From Metaruminococcus_A sp900762715 (GTDB lineage Bacteria; Bacillota; Clostridia; Oscillospirales; Ruminococcaceae), in the NCBI GenBank assembly GCA_048204295.1, contig DBFBLF010000008.1, forward strand, positions 1-7,126: a stretch of DNA of 7,126 nucleotides. Reading direction: 5' to 3'. The notes under the pieces were generated by a model that was given only the letters and a program-made list of their open reading frames with translations, made no database searches and was not told the origin of the DNA. Below are positions 1-7,018 of this stretch, piece after piece (positions within the stretch are counted from its first letter, which is position 1; every line of letters begins with the position of its first letter). The position numbers and the translations under genes are program-made.

Positions 1-986
1 TGCTTATTGCGTCTGGCAATAAAGAATGCCGACGCGCTTACCAGCACCAAAATTACAATGACAGTAATGGTGACGAATAAGACAGTTCCGCTCTTTTCTC
101 CGTCCGATGAACCGCTGTTTTGAGATATATCTGTGCCGCCTATTGTGCCGTCGGCGTATTCGATAGGACATTGGATAAATCGGATCTCGTCATCGTAGGA
201 TTCGATCTGCTCAAACTCCTCTTCTGTGCCGTTGTAGACAACCTTTTCAAGGTTGCCGAAAATAAAGCCGCTTCTATCCACATAGGTCAAGCTTTTGGGA
301 AGAGTGACCGTTTTCAGACTGCCGTCAAAGGCATATTCGCCGATCCGCTCCACGCCTTCGGGAATGACAATGGATGTCAGCGCCATGCATTCGTCAAAAG
401 CACTATCGGGGATTTCCTTGATCCCTGCTCCCAATGTAACCTCCTTGAGCGACGTACAGTTGAAAAAAGCCTGTTCACCCAGTTCCGTTACGCTGTCGGG
501 GATCTTCACCGCTTCAAGCGCCTTACAATAGCTGAATACATCATAATCGATCACTTCAAGCCCTTCCGGGAGATTGATCTCCTTCAGCGCCGAGCATCCC
601 CTGAAGCAGCTCCAGCCTATTTTTTTAAGGCTTTGGGGGAGCGTGACCTTTTCCAGCGCAAAGTATGACACAAAGGCATAGTTGATTTCCTCCACCCCTT
701 CCGGAATGATGATTTCTTTAGTTGTGGTGTTGGAAAAAGAAGCGTCATCCGGGTGCAGCTGTTCGATTTTCAAAACCGGTTTGCCGTCAATCTCCGCCGG
801 GAATTCCCACACGGGATCTTCACAAATACATTCTGTAATTACAACATACTTTGTGCCGTCCTCGGCATTATAACTCTTCCATCCGAGCTGATCCTCAGGT
901 ATGGTTGCCGCAAAGGCAGGCACTGCCGCCGTAAATAAAAACAGGATCGAAATGAAAACGGATACGAATATTTTTGTAGGTTTCAT
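1..986 (-). CDS. Secreted BspA-type leucine-rich-repeat protein with C-terminal membrane anchor (partial, runs off left edge)
   Basis: The frame is open from an ATG at 986 to the left edge, giving 328 codons and no stop. The start is supported by GGAAAGGA seven to eight bases upstream and by a signal peptide right after it (basic start, hydrophobic core about 6-24, likely cleavage after AFA at residue 27). Residues 89-261 hold about seven units of roughly 23 residues of the form L-K-E-V-x-L-P-x-S/G-V-x-x-I-x-x-x-A-F-x-x-C, which is the LRR_5/BspA (Treponema pallidum-like) leucine-rich repeat. The last unit ends in YNGTEEEFEQI, a closing form often seen in clostridial members. A Ser/Gly/Asp-rich linker (about 280-300) leads to a hydrophobic helix at 301-323 followed by ARRNK, a stop-transfer signal. 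The repeats should therefore sit outside the cell on a short stalk. No LPXTG motif is visible. The family binds proteins or host surfaces; the ligand here is unknown. It is the last visible gene of the operon, 37 bases after the lipoprotein gene. Confidence 0.9.
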   Translation of the reverse strand, partial: MKPTKIFVSVFISILFLFTAAVPAFAATIPEDQLGWKSYNAEDGTKYVVITECICEDPVWEFPAEIDGKPVLKIEQLHPDDASFSNTTTKEIIIPEGVEEINYAFVSYFALEKVTLPQSLKKIGWSCFRGCSALKEINLPEGLEVIDYDVFSYCKALEAVKIPDSVTELGEQAFFNCTSLKEVTLGAGIKEIPDSAFDECMALTSIVIPEGVERIGEYAFDGSLKTVTLPKSLTYVDRSGFIFGNLEKVVYNGTEEEFEQIESYDDEIRFIQCPIEYADGTIGGTDISQNSGSSDGEKSGTVLFVTITVIVILVLVSASAFFIARRNK

Positions 987-1023
987 AATTTTTCCTTTCC
1001 GCCGCAATATGCGGCAAAGCCGT
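987..1023 (-). promoter_or_regulatory. Intergenic hairpin just upstream of the LRR gene's ribosome binding site
   Basis: In the 37-base gap between the lipoprotein stop and the LRR start there is a perfect 6-bp inverted repeat, GCCGCA-TAT-TGCGGC on the minus strand (1001-1015), with a three-base loop. Its 3' arm ends directly against the GGAAAGGA ribosome binding site (992-1000). There is no U-run after it, so it is unlikely to be a full terminator. It could tune translation of the LRR gene or protect/process the mRNA. The inverted repeat is seen; the function is inferred. Confidence 0.45.
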
Positions 1024-2316
1024 TTAATTGGGGGTCAGCTGTTCCCAGCCAAAGGGAGCGGAGCCCTGCGAGCCGAAATAAAATTCGTCCCCGTTCTGAT
1101 ATACCGTATCGAACTCGGTGCCGACCTTGATGGTGGAGCCGTCGGCAGTGGTGTATTCGTTCCGGTCGTAGATAAAGTCGCTCCAGTCGTTCGCCCAGTC
1201 GTCGGATGTGTAAGCGGAAGAGTCGTAATCGCTTAGATAGGACTGTGCCTGCGCTTCGGTCATGGCGGCAATGGAATTGGCCTGCTGCTTCATGACCATA
1301 TTGCGGATTTGGCTTCCGTACGCCTGCTTGACATAGTTGAACTCATTGCGTATCACCGCATTTTGGGTGATCATCTCATACTGCGGGCGGTATTTTTCCA
1401 GCGTCGCCTCGTCCGGCGCGGAAAACACCGTTATCCCCGGAACCGCCCACGGGATATACACAAAGCTCGTTCCGTAGCTCGGGCTGACATACTCCGCCGC
1501 CACGCAAAGTGCCATGGCGTCAGCCAGATAACTCTGCCCGTCGCTCCCGGTATAGCGGTACCGGCGCATGGAGACCGTACCCTCGCTCCCGGACGCCTGC
1601 GCAGTCACCCCGTAGCCTCCGCCGATCTGGTTGATGCCGTTCACCAGCGTGGTGAGATAGGTTTGTGCCGTCTGATCGAGGAGCGACTGCACCTCGTCCG
1701 GCACCGGGTCTTCCTTTACTACCGTACCGCCGGTGCCCAAGAGGCCGTTGAAGCATAAATCCAGCACCTGCCCGGCGTTCTTATAGGCAAGGTGGACGAT
1801 ATAGGTTTCTCTGTCGGTATAGTCCCGATGAGGGAACAACCCTGAGGTGTCATAGCTTTGCAGATAGTCATGGGAGGTCTGGATCAGGACCGCTGCCTTT
1901 TGGTCAGGGCTTGTAAACACAATATTGGCGATACAGGGATTATTGGTGGACACAAAGCTCCAGTCGCACTGCACCTGTGCCGTCCAGCCGTAGGGCAGGA
2001 CGGCGTCCATGACCGGTACGCCGCTGATCGGGTCGGTGAGGGTGGTATAGGTGCCGAAGGCGCCGCTGTACTTTGAGGCGTCAAGCTCAGTTAGGCTCTG
2101 CTTTTCCTGAGCAGGCACCGCCGGGGTATCGGAAGACGTGCCGCCGGGAACTGACGTGCCGGCGGATGAATCTCCGTCCCCTGAAATCGTCTCTTCAGAC
2201 AATAGACTTTCTGATGTATCGTTCTCTGATGCGTTATTGCTTTTATCGTCGGCACAGCCTGCAAACAGCAGAACTGCCGCAAAACACAGACACGCCAATG
2301 CTTTGATTTTCTTCAT
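1024..2316 (-). CDS. Exported lipoprotein of unknown function
   Basis: A 430-residue protein. It begins MKKIK, has a hydrophobic core, and ends the signal in LLFAGC, a type II (lipobox) signal with Cys21 as the expected lipidated residue, so it should be tethered to the outer face of the membrane. Residues 22-75 are a Ser/Thr/Asp/Gly/Pro-rich low-complexity linker. The folded part starts near 76 and carries a segment DPISGVPVMDAVLPYGW (95-111) followed by a stretch of alternating hydrophobics; this loosely recalls lipid-anchored PsbP/Mog1-like domains, a weak judgement. The middle (205-350) is mixed helix and strand. The end (380-430) has a DRNEYTTADGSTIKVGTEFD stretch and a final GWEQLTP, which looks like a small beta module. 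No catalytic motif is seen. The start is supported by GGAG six bases upstream. It lies between the secreted Cys-tail protein and the LRR protein and is probably co-expressed with both. Confidence 0.88.
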   Translation of the reverse strand: MKKIKALACLCFAAVLLFAGCADDKSNNASENDTSESLLSEETISGDGDSSAGTSVPGGTSSDTPAVPAQEKQSLTELDASKYSGAFGTYTTLTDPISGVPVMDAVLPYGWTAQVQCDWSFVSTNNPCIANIVFTSPDQKAAVLIQTSHDYLQSYDTSGLFPHRDYTDRETYIVHLAYKNAGQVLDLCFNGLLGTGGTVVKEDPVPDEVQSLLDQTAQTYLTTLVNGINQIGGGYGVTAQASGSEGTVSMRRYRYTGSDGQSYLADAMALCVAAEYVSPSYGTSFVYIPWAVPGITVFSAPDEATLEKYRPQYEMITQNAVIRNEFNYVKQAYGSQIRNMVMKQQANSIAAMTEAQAQSYLSDYDSSAYTSDDWANDWSDFIYDRNEYTTADGSTIKVGTEFDTVYQNGDEFYFGSQGSAPFGWEQLTPN

Positions 2317-2321
2317 ATTTC

Positions 2322-2329
2322 ACTCCTCA
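2322..2329 (-). promoter_or_regulatory. Ribosome binding site of the lipoprotein gene overlapping the upstream stop codon
   Basis: On the minus strand the TGA stop of the secreted protein (2329-2327) runs directly into GGAG (2326-2323), six bases before the lipoprotein ATG. Ribosomes finishing the upstream gene would land on this site, which suggests translational coupling of the two products. The overlap is seen; the coupling is inferred. Confidence 0.6.
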
Positions 2330-3499
2330 CTTGTTTTCCTCACCGTGCGGACAGTTTCTGCCGTCAAGTCCCTCTTTCGCACACTCGTTGCACAGAAGGA
2401 TCCAACCGCTGCCGGAGCGATAATTGAAATAGCTCTTGGTATCGCCCGGACCGGTCTTCTTTTTATTGCCGAAGATGCTGTTCCAGCCGTCGCAGATATT
2501 GTTCCAGAGCTTTGACCAGACGGACAGATCGCCGGGGTCGACGGATTGTGTATCGGACTTTCCGCCGGTAATGATCCCGTTAAGAGCGTGCGCGGGGGAG
2601 TTGAACATGATTTTTGTAAAATTCCAGATATCGCTCATCAGCCCGCCCTGTATCCCGCTGTTGGGAAGCGGCCGTGTCAGGGCGCCCTGGCTGCCGTCCG
2701 GGCCGGGACCCGCGATATCCTGCGGGGTGAAGGTGTTGCTCAGCATTTTGTAGGTGATATTATCGGCGTATTCGGTCATGCTGTCCGCCATTTCCAACGC
2801 ATCGCTGGTGTGGCTGTTCATATAGTTGGTACAGACATTGCCGCCCACAAAGTCCCCCACTGCTCCCACGGCAGGCGCCGCTGCGGAAGCAGCGCCGATG
2901 TTGCTGGTAAGCAAACCTCCGGCCTTGAAGCTGTAATGGGTCCAGACCATAGAAGGGTGGGTGTGTCCGGTGTCTGTAAAGGTTCGTATCGTATCCACCG
3001 TGTTGATGGTATCAACTGTTCTGGTGATGTAGCCGTTAGAACGGAGAGATTCACCCGCCTGCTGCAGCCGGTTTCCGGCAGCCTGATATTGGCTGGGCTG
3101 ACGGCGTCCCAGCGACGTCATACTGTTTGCCAGAGCGTCCTGTCCCTGACCGATGCCGGTGCCCACAATGCTCGGACTCATATCGTCCACGATATTCCCT
3201 CCGCCGCTTGTGCCGCTGTCGGTATCCCGCGGGCGGAAACGGAAGCTTGAAGAAAGATCTTCCCAGCCCTGCCGCAGCCGATCCATGAAGCCGGACGGGG
3301 CGCCCGCCTGCGATTCCCGGAACTGGCTTGAGACCGTGTGCCCGGAAGAGGTTCCGGAACGGGAGGATTCCACAAACTCCCGATGCGCTGCGCCGAGGGA
3401 AGAATCACCCGCCGCAAATGCCGGCATAACGGCTGTTGTACAAATCAGAACCATCGCCGTAAAAGCGCTGAAGGCTCTGAACAAAGTCTTGCTTCTCAT
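2327..3499 (-). CDS. Secreted protein with Gly/Ala-rich segment and C-terminal Cys cluster, function unknown
   Basis: I chose the ATG at 3499 (390 residues) over an in-frame ATG at 3580, because the later start has GGAGGAGGGGA just upstream, overlaps the previous stop as ATGA, and is followed at once by a clear signal peptide (MRSK, hydrophobic core to about 24, likely cleavage after AFA at 29). The mature chain is Ser/Gly-rich at 31-130, has a repeated VDTI motif (162-171), and a Gly/Ala-rich hydrophobic stretch at 193-222 with small residues spaced as in glycine-zipper helices. Residues 323-347 are Trp-rich. The last 25 residues carry C370-x2-C373-x9-C383-x-H385, a spacing that could bind a metal such as zinc. 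I do not recognise the family. No transpeptidase, protease or sortase motif is visible. Its position between the TPR proteins and the lipoprotein suggests it is a substrate or partner of those scaffolds, which is inference. Confidence 0.87.
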   Translation of the reverse strand: MRSKTLFRAFSAFTAMVLICTTAVMPAFAAGDSSLGAAHREFVESSRSGTSSGHTVSSQFRESQAGAPSGFMDRLRQGWEDLSSSFRFRPRDTDSGTSGGGNIVDDMSPSIVGTGIGQGQDALANSMTSLGRRQPSQYQAAGNRLQQAGESLRSNGYITRTVDTINTVDTIRTFTDTGHTHPSMVWTHYSFKAGGLLTSNIGAASAAAPAVGAVGDFVGGNVCTNYMNSHTSDALEMADSMTEYADNITYKMLSNTFTPQDIAGPGPDGSQGALTRPLPNSGIQGGLMSDIWNFTKIMFNSPAHALNGIITGGKSDTQSVDPGDLSVWSKLWNNICDGWNSIFGNKKKTGPGDTKSYFNYRSGSGWILLCNECAKEGLDGRNCPHGEENK

Positions 3500-4356
3500 T
3501 GCTTCCCCTCCTCCATCAGTTTTTTGTATTTCTCTATCGAGACCAGCAAATCCTCCAGCCCGCCCTGCGCTTCCGCGCACTCGCCGGCATAATCCAGAAA
3601 AGCTGTCGCTTGCTCCGTATGGCCCAACGCATAGGCGGTAAGCGCATAATAATAGTTGGCATAAGGATTTTCCGGTTCCATCTCCAGAGTCTTTGACAGA
3701 TAATACGCCGCCTGCACATACTGGTCGGTCTCATAACAGGAGTATCCCGCAAAATACATCAGGTAAGGGTCAAAAGGACAGTCATAGGCAGCGTCCTGCG
3801 CCTTATCGCAAAGTGATTCGTTCACCTTGCCCTTGTTTTGCCGGTACATCGCTTCAATTAAAAGACTGTAACATTCCTCATCCTTGCTTTCGACTTTGTT
3901 AAAGCACGGGATTGCCGAGTAATATTCTTCCTGCGCCAAAAGAAGCTTTCCCTCCAAAACCGAACGATCGTCGCAGTAGGGCAGGTCGCTGATTTTTTCC
4001 TTTGCCTCGTCGTATTTTCCATCCAGAATCATCCGGTCAATATCCGCCGCGACGGTACTGTCCCATTGGTCGTTATCCCCTTGATTTTCCTCCGTCATCA
4101 AAACGTCAGACTGCGCAGACTCGTTGAAGTGCGGCATACCGGGGGCGCCAAACAGGGCGCTTACCAGAAAGGAGACGGCAGCGACCGCAACGCCGATGAA
4201 GGCCATTTTTCCGGACAGCTTTTCCCCAAAGAAACATACGCCCACCAGGGCGGCAGCCGCCAGCAGAAAGGCGAGCGTCCCCCAAAGCGTAAACCCGGTC
4301 ACAAGCAGCAGCAACAGGGTCAGTACTGTGAAAACGGCTGTTATAATTTTGAGCAT
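3496..4356 (-). CDS. Three-helix membrane protein with extracytoplasmic TPR domain
   Basis: A 286-residue protein starting 8 bases after an AGGAGG site. Hydrophobic helices lie at about 4-21, 24-43 and 52-70. The basic loop EKLSGK (45-50) between the second and third, and the acidic stretch after the third (79-100), point by the positive-inside rule to a cytoplasmic N-terminus and an outside C-terminus. The exported part holds tetratricopeptide-like helical pairs at about 134-170, 199-231 and 232-260; the clearest unit has the pattern AGYSCYETDQYVQAAYYL and ends EMEPENP. TPRs bind other proteins. The outside part has seven cysteines (128, 151, 162, 183, 193, 207, 260), which is many for an exported domain in this group. 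It follows the large TPR protein by 15 bases and overlaps the next start by 4 bases (ATGA at 3499-3496), so all three are coupled. A specific function is not known. Confidence 0.88.
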   Translation of the reverse strand: MLKIITAVFTVLTLLLLLVTGFTLWGTLAFLLAAAALVGVCFFGEKLSGKMAFIGVAVAAVSFLVSALFGAPGMPHFNESAQSDVLMTEENQGDNDQWDSTVAADIDRMILDGKYDEAKEKISDLPYCDDRSVLEGKLLLAQEEYYSAIPCFNKVESKDEECYSLLIEAMYRQNKGKVNESLCDKAQDAAYDCPFDPYLMYFAGYSCYETDQYVQAAYYLSKTLEMEPENPYANYYYALTAYALGHTEQATAFLDYAGECAEAQGGLEDLLVSIEKYKKLMEEGKQ

Positions 4357-4371
4357 TCTGTCCGCCTCCTT

Positions 4372-6861
4372 TCACTCTGCGGATTCGGCAGTTCCGTCCG
4401 CCGTTTCATACATATTTTGCTTGACTTCGTATAGAAACTCATTGATATAATAGGAAAAACCTACATAGCCCGCCGAGGGGTGATAGCCCATATCATCCAG
4501 CATTTCGTCCATTTCCTCGGTGACCCGCAGCGCATCGGCGTATCGCCCTACACCGTTGTAGGCGACTGCCAGTTCGATGCGGACAAAGGGGTTACTGGGA
4601 TCAAGTTCAATGCTTCTTTCCAGATCCGGTATCGCGTCCTCAAAGAGCTTTCCCTGCACCTTGTTGAAGCCGCGGATATACAGCACATACGGCAGATCGG
4701 GATGCTGTTCCAGCATCTTGTTTGCCTGAACGATGGCCGCCCCCTGGTTGCTGCCCAAGTCGCCCCCGCCAGCCTGCCAGAGCAGCAGGTAGTCATACAT
4801 CACCGGGTTGTCGGACAGCTTCTGCCGCTGTTCATCGGTAAACACCTTGCTGTAAAAATACTGAAATCCGCAGAACTGGGGATTTGGCGCCGTATAGTAG
4901 CTGAAGATATATTCCAAGAAGGTGCCAATTGCAGAATCCGCCGCGCTGATCTGCTCCGGATCCTCTGAGTTTTTGATAATGTCGGCAAGTTTTAATGCGC
5001 TGTCTATGGCAATGTCCGGGTCACGGGGGAGCATCCCCACCGCAAGGTAACCGAGGTTGTCGATGTCGTCCGGATATTTCTCGGCAAACTCCTGCGCCTC
5101 TTTGAGCGCCTCGTCATATTTGCCCTCTCCGTGCAGGAGGCTGATATGTAGGGATTCGATTTCTTTTGCGTTGACCTCGGGGAAAAAGTCTTCCAAAAAC
5201 GCAAGCGCACCCTTTTCATCCCCCGCATTCATATATATTTGGGTAAAAAAGGCTTTGAACGAAAGAATTTTTTCGGTTTCATCCTCTTTTGTGTTATCAC
5301 GGATCATACCGGAAAACCGTTCCAAAGTATCCCGGTCAAGGGCGGTATTTCCGGCCTCGCCCAATATCCACATAATTTCCGTCGTCATCGCCTGAATATA
5401 AAAATCATCAGGATACTGATTGGCAAGCTCCGAAGCAATATTCAACGCCTTACTGCTTTTATTGTCCTCACGGAACAGCCAGTAATACGACTCTACGATT
5501 TTTCGCCGATCCAGCATTCGTACAGCAATGGAAACTGCGTCCTCCAGTTCCTTTCTTTCTTCTTCGTCAAGCTCAGTAGGAAGAACCATGCGTTTTTGCA
5601 CAATTCCGTAGCTGATCAGGCGGTGCAGCGCTGTCCGCTTTTCACTCGCGTTTTCAACTGAAAGCAGAGCCTCCAGCAGATAATCCGATTCCACCCCCTC
5701 GTTCATGAGCCGCTTGAGCTGTGCCGCCGGCTCATCGGTCGCAAGCGCGCTAAGAATAAGGATCTGGGTGTCACCGGTATTGGCGGCAAGGGCTTCCTTA
5801 AGACCTTCTCCATCCGTAAGATATCCCTGCCATGCCGCCGTCAGAGTACGGGCGTAGTCGTAATAGAGAGAAGCGGTGATATAATCGTTTCTTGAAAAAG
5901 CATCGTCACCTGCTTCAAGATAAGCGTCTATTGAGGATATCGCGGCGTATGGGCGATATTTGCCGTCGGTGCCGTTGGGATTGTTGTTTATGTTGTAAAG
6001 ATTACCCGCTATGAAAATGCCGAAAAGCACCAGAGAACAGGCGCTTGTAGCCAGAGCAGGAACAAAAAGTCTGTGCTTGGGCTCTGGCAGCTTCTCTTCA
6101 TCCAAAACCGGAACACCCTGCGCAGCGGTGACTTCAACATGCTCTGCTTTATCTTTCTGTTTTTTTCTCTGTTTTTTGCGGGGATTCTCAAAACATCGTT
6201 TTATTGCAAAATGGTATGCAGGCAGTAAAATCATCCATTGCAGGACCGCCGCCACAAAACATAACAAAAATTGCCTTGGCAAAGCCGCAAAAAAGCTGCT
6301 GCCGGAAAACAGATAGTCAAACAGAACCCCCATCAGCTTGGACACGCCATAGCTGACATATACCGCCAGAAAAGCAAGGGGATGCCGCACCCAAAGCAGC
6401 ACGGAAACGCCTTTCGGAAACAGGTTCACTTCATCGCCGATGCGGGAAGAAATGGCAAGCCGCCCAAGTGCGAGTACGAAAAGAAAACTCTCTGCCGCTG
6501 ACAGCAGGACAAAAGAGTCTATCGGCATTTCACCCTCGGTGCGGGAAACAAACCACTGCATGGCGGTATAGATCACAAGCATGGGCAAAATACCGTTTAA
6601 CAGCTGCCGCGGCAGAAGACGCAGCGCTGTTTTGTGGGTATATTCCTCGTTCAGAGCTCTCCCGAAGGCAAGGCACAAAAACAGCCAGCCTATCAAAGAA
6701 CCCGCCATTTTGGTGAAAAACACTTCGGTTTCCCCTAAGAGCACCCCTTTTATAAGCGCCGCAAGCACTGAAACCATAGTGGGGCAGACAGCCATAGCCA
6801 AAATGGAAAGATACAGCCACACAGCGCCCCTTCCGCAGAAAAATGAAAGAAACTTTTTCAT
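4372..6861 (-). CDS. Large multi-pass membrane protein with long extracytoplasmic TPR tail
   Basis: An 829-residue protein, first gene of the operon, with AAAGGAGGAG seven bases before its ATG. Predicted membrane helices lie at about 12-34, 52-68, 88-105, 117-137, 160-182, 196-219 and 265-287. Loops 69-87 and 138-158 are basic, and the loop at 221-264 contains the strongly basic KKQRKKQKDK, all consistent with a cytoplasmic side. Seven helices then place the N-terminus inside and the 540-residue C-terminal domain outside. That domain is almost all helical and carries tetratricopeptide-like repeats at about 311-343, 461-487, 533-563, 571-600, 726-758 and 759-790. The clearest is the pair near the end, with the typical GKLFEDAIPDLERSIELDPSNP unit broken over 737-758. 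No enzyme motif was seen in the membrane part, and I do not assign it to a transporter or O-antigen ligase family. It is probably a scaffold that anchors the operon's exported proteins; that role is inferred. Confidence 0.9.
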   Translation of the reverse strand: MKKFLSFFCGRGAVWLYLSILAMAVCPTMVSVLAALIKGVLLGETEVFFTKMAGSLIGWLFLCLAFGRALNEEYTHKTALRLLPRQLLNGILPMLVIYTAMQWFVSRTEGEMPIDSFVLLSAAESFLFVLALGRLAISSRIGDEVNLFPKGVSVLLWVRHPLAFLAVYVSYGVSKLMGVLFDYLFSGSSFFAALPRQFLLCFVAAVLQWMILLPAYHFAIKRCFENPRKKQRKKQKDKAEHVEVTAAQGVPVLDEEKLPEPKHRLFVPALATSACSLVLFGIFIAGNLYNINNNPNGTDGKYRPYAAISSIDAYLEAGDDAFSRNDYITASLYYDYARTLTAAWQGYLTDGEGLKEALAANTGDTQILILSALATDEPAAQLKRLMNEGVESDYLLEALLSVENASEKRTALHRLISYGIVQKRMVLPTELDEEERKELEDAVSIAVRMLDRRKIVESYYWLFREDNKSSKALNIASELANQYPDDFYIQAMTTEIMWILGEAGNTALDRDTLERFSGMIRDNTKEDETEKILSFKAFFTQIYMNAGDEKGALAFLEDFFPEVNAKEIESLHISLLHGEGKYDEALKEAQEFAEKYPDDIDNLGYLAVGMLPRDPDIAIDSALKLADIIKNSEDPEQISAADSAIGTFLEYIFSYYTAPNPQFCGFQYFYSKVFTDEQRQKLSDNPVMYDYLLLWQAGGGDLGSNQGAAIVQANKMLEQHPDLPYVLYIRGFNKVQGKLFEDAIPDLERSIELDPSNPFVRIELAVAYNGVGRYADALRVTEEMDEMLDDMGYHPSAGYVGFSYYINEFLYEVKQNMYETADGTAESAE

Positions 6862-6892
6862 GCGTTCTCCTCCTTTTTCTTACTTTACTATG

Positions 6893-6921
6893 ATTGTATA
6901 AAAAATATCGGAGGTTTTGCA
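6893..6921 (-). promoter_or_regulatory. Candidate sigma-A promoter of the operon
   Basis: On the minus strand TACAAT (6898-6893) matches five of six bases of the -10 consensus and lies about 32 bases before the first ATG, leaving a short leader that contains the ribosome binding site. The -35 position at 17 bases spacing (6921-6916) reads TGCAAA and is a poor match. A weak -35 next to direct repeats suggests dependence on an activator. This is the only plausible promoter between the upstream terminator and the first gene. Confidence 0.45.
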
Positions 6922-6981
6922 GTTCACATCTGCGCCATTCTTGCAAAAACGGGGGTTCACATGTGTGACATCTTGCAAAAA
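6922..6981. repeat. Pair of 27-28 bp direct repeats upstream of the operon promoter
   Basis: Copy one spans 6922-6949 and copy two 6955-6981. Both begin GTTCACAT and end CTTGCAAAAA on the plus strand, with a partly conserved middle and one base of length difference. Starts are 33 bp apart, about three helical turns, so a bound protein would see both on the same DNA face. Copy two contains the palindrome CACATGTG (6958-6965). The pair directly abuts the weak -35 region, which fits an operator; recombinase arm sites are an alternative. Confidence 0.6.
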
Positions 6982-6985
6982 TACG

Positions 6986-7018
6986 AATAAAAATCCCCCG
7001 GCAAAGCCGGGGGTATTT
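6986..7018 (-). terminator. Intrinsic terminator of a leftward transcript entering from the right
   Basis: A perfect 8-bp GC-rich stem pairs CCCCCGGC (6995-7002) with GCCGGGGG (7006-7013) across an AAA loop, and is extended by four A-T pairs (6991-6994 with 7015-7018) around a single bulged base. On the minus strand the stem is followed by ATTTTTATT, a good U-run; on the plus strand the run is weak (TATTTC). It should end transcription from a gene or element lying right of the window and insulate the TPR operon from it. Confidence 0.8.

Noticed and set aside
120..668. Plus-strand open frame of 182 codons
   Set aside because: It lies antisense inside the LRR gene, whose frame shows regular 23-residue repeats and a signal peptide; the plus-strand product shows no domain or ribosome binding site.
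1..986. Internalin-type or sortase-anchored LRR protein
   Set aside because: The repeats are the 23-residue BspA/LRR_5 type, not the 22-residue internalin type, and the end is a membrane helix with no LPXTG motif in the visible part.
2546..3250. Plus-strand open frame of 234 codons
   Set aside because: It is antisense to the secreted Cys-tail protein, which has a signal peptide and operon-style spacing. The plus-strand product is Arg/His-rich and has no recognisable feature, as expected of a shadow frame in GC-rich coding DNA.
3500..3580. Longer start for the secreted protein at 3580
   Set aside because: The extra 27 residues overlap the upstream TPR gene and bury the signal peptide; the ATG at 3499 has a strong ribosome binding site and an ATGA overlap.
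6922..6981. CRISPR array
   Set aside because: Only two imperfect copies with a 5-base gap; there are no spacers of the right size and no cas genes.
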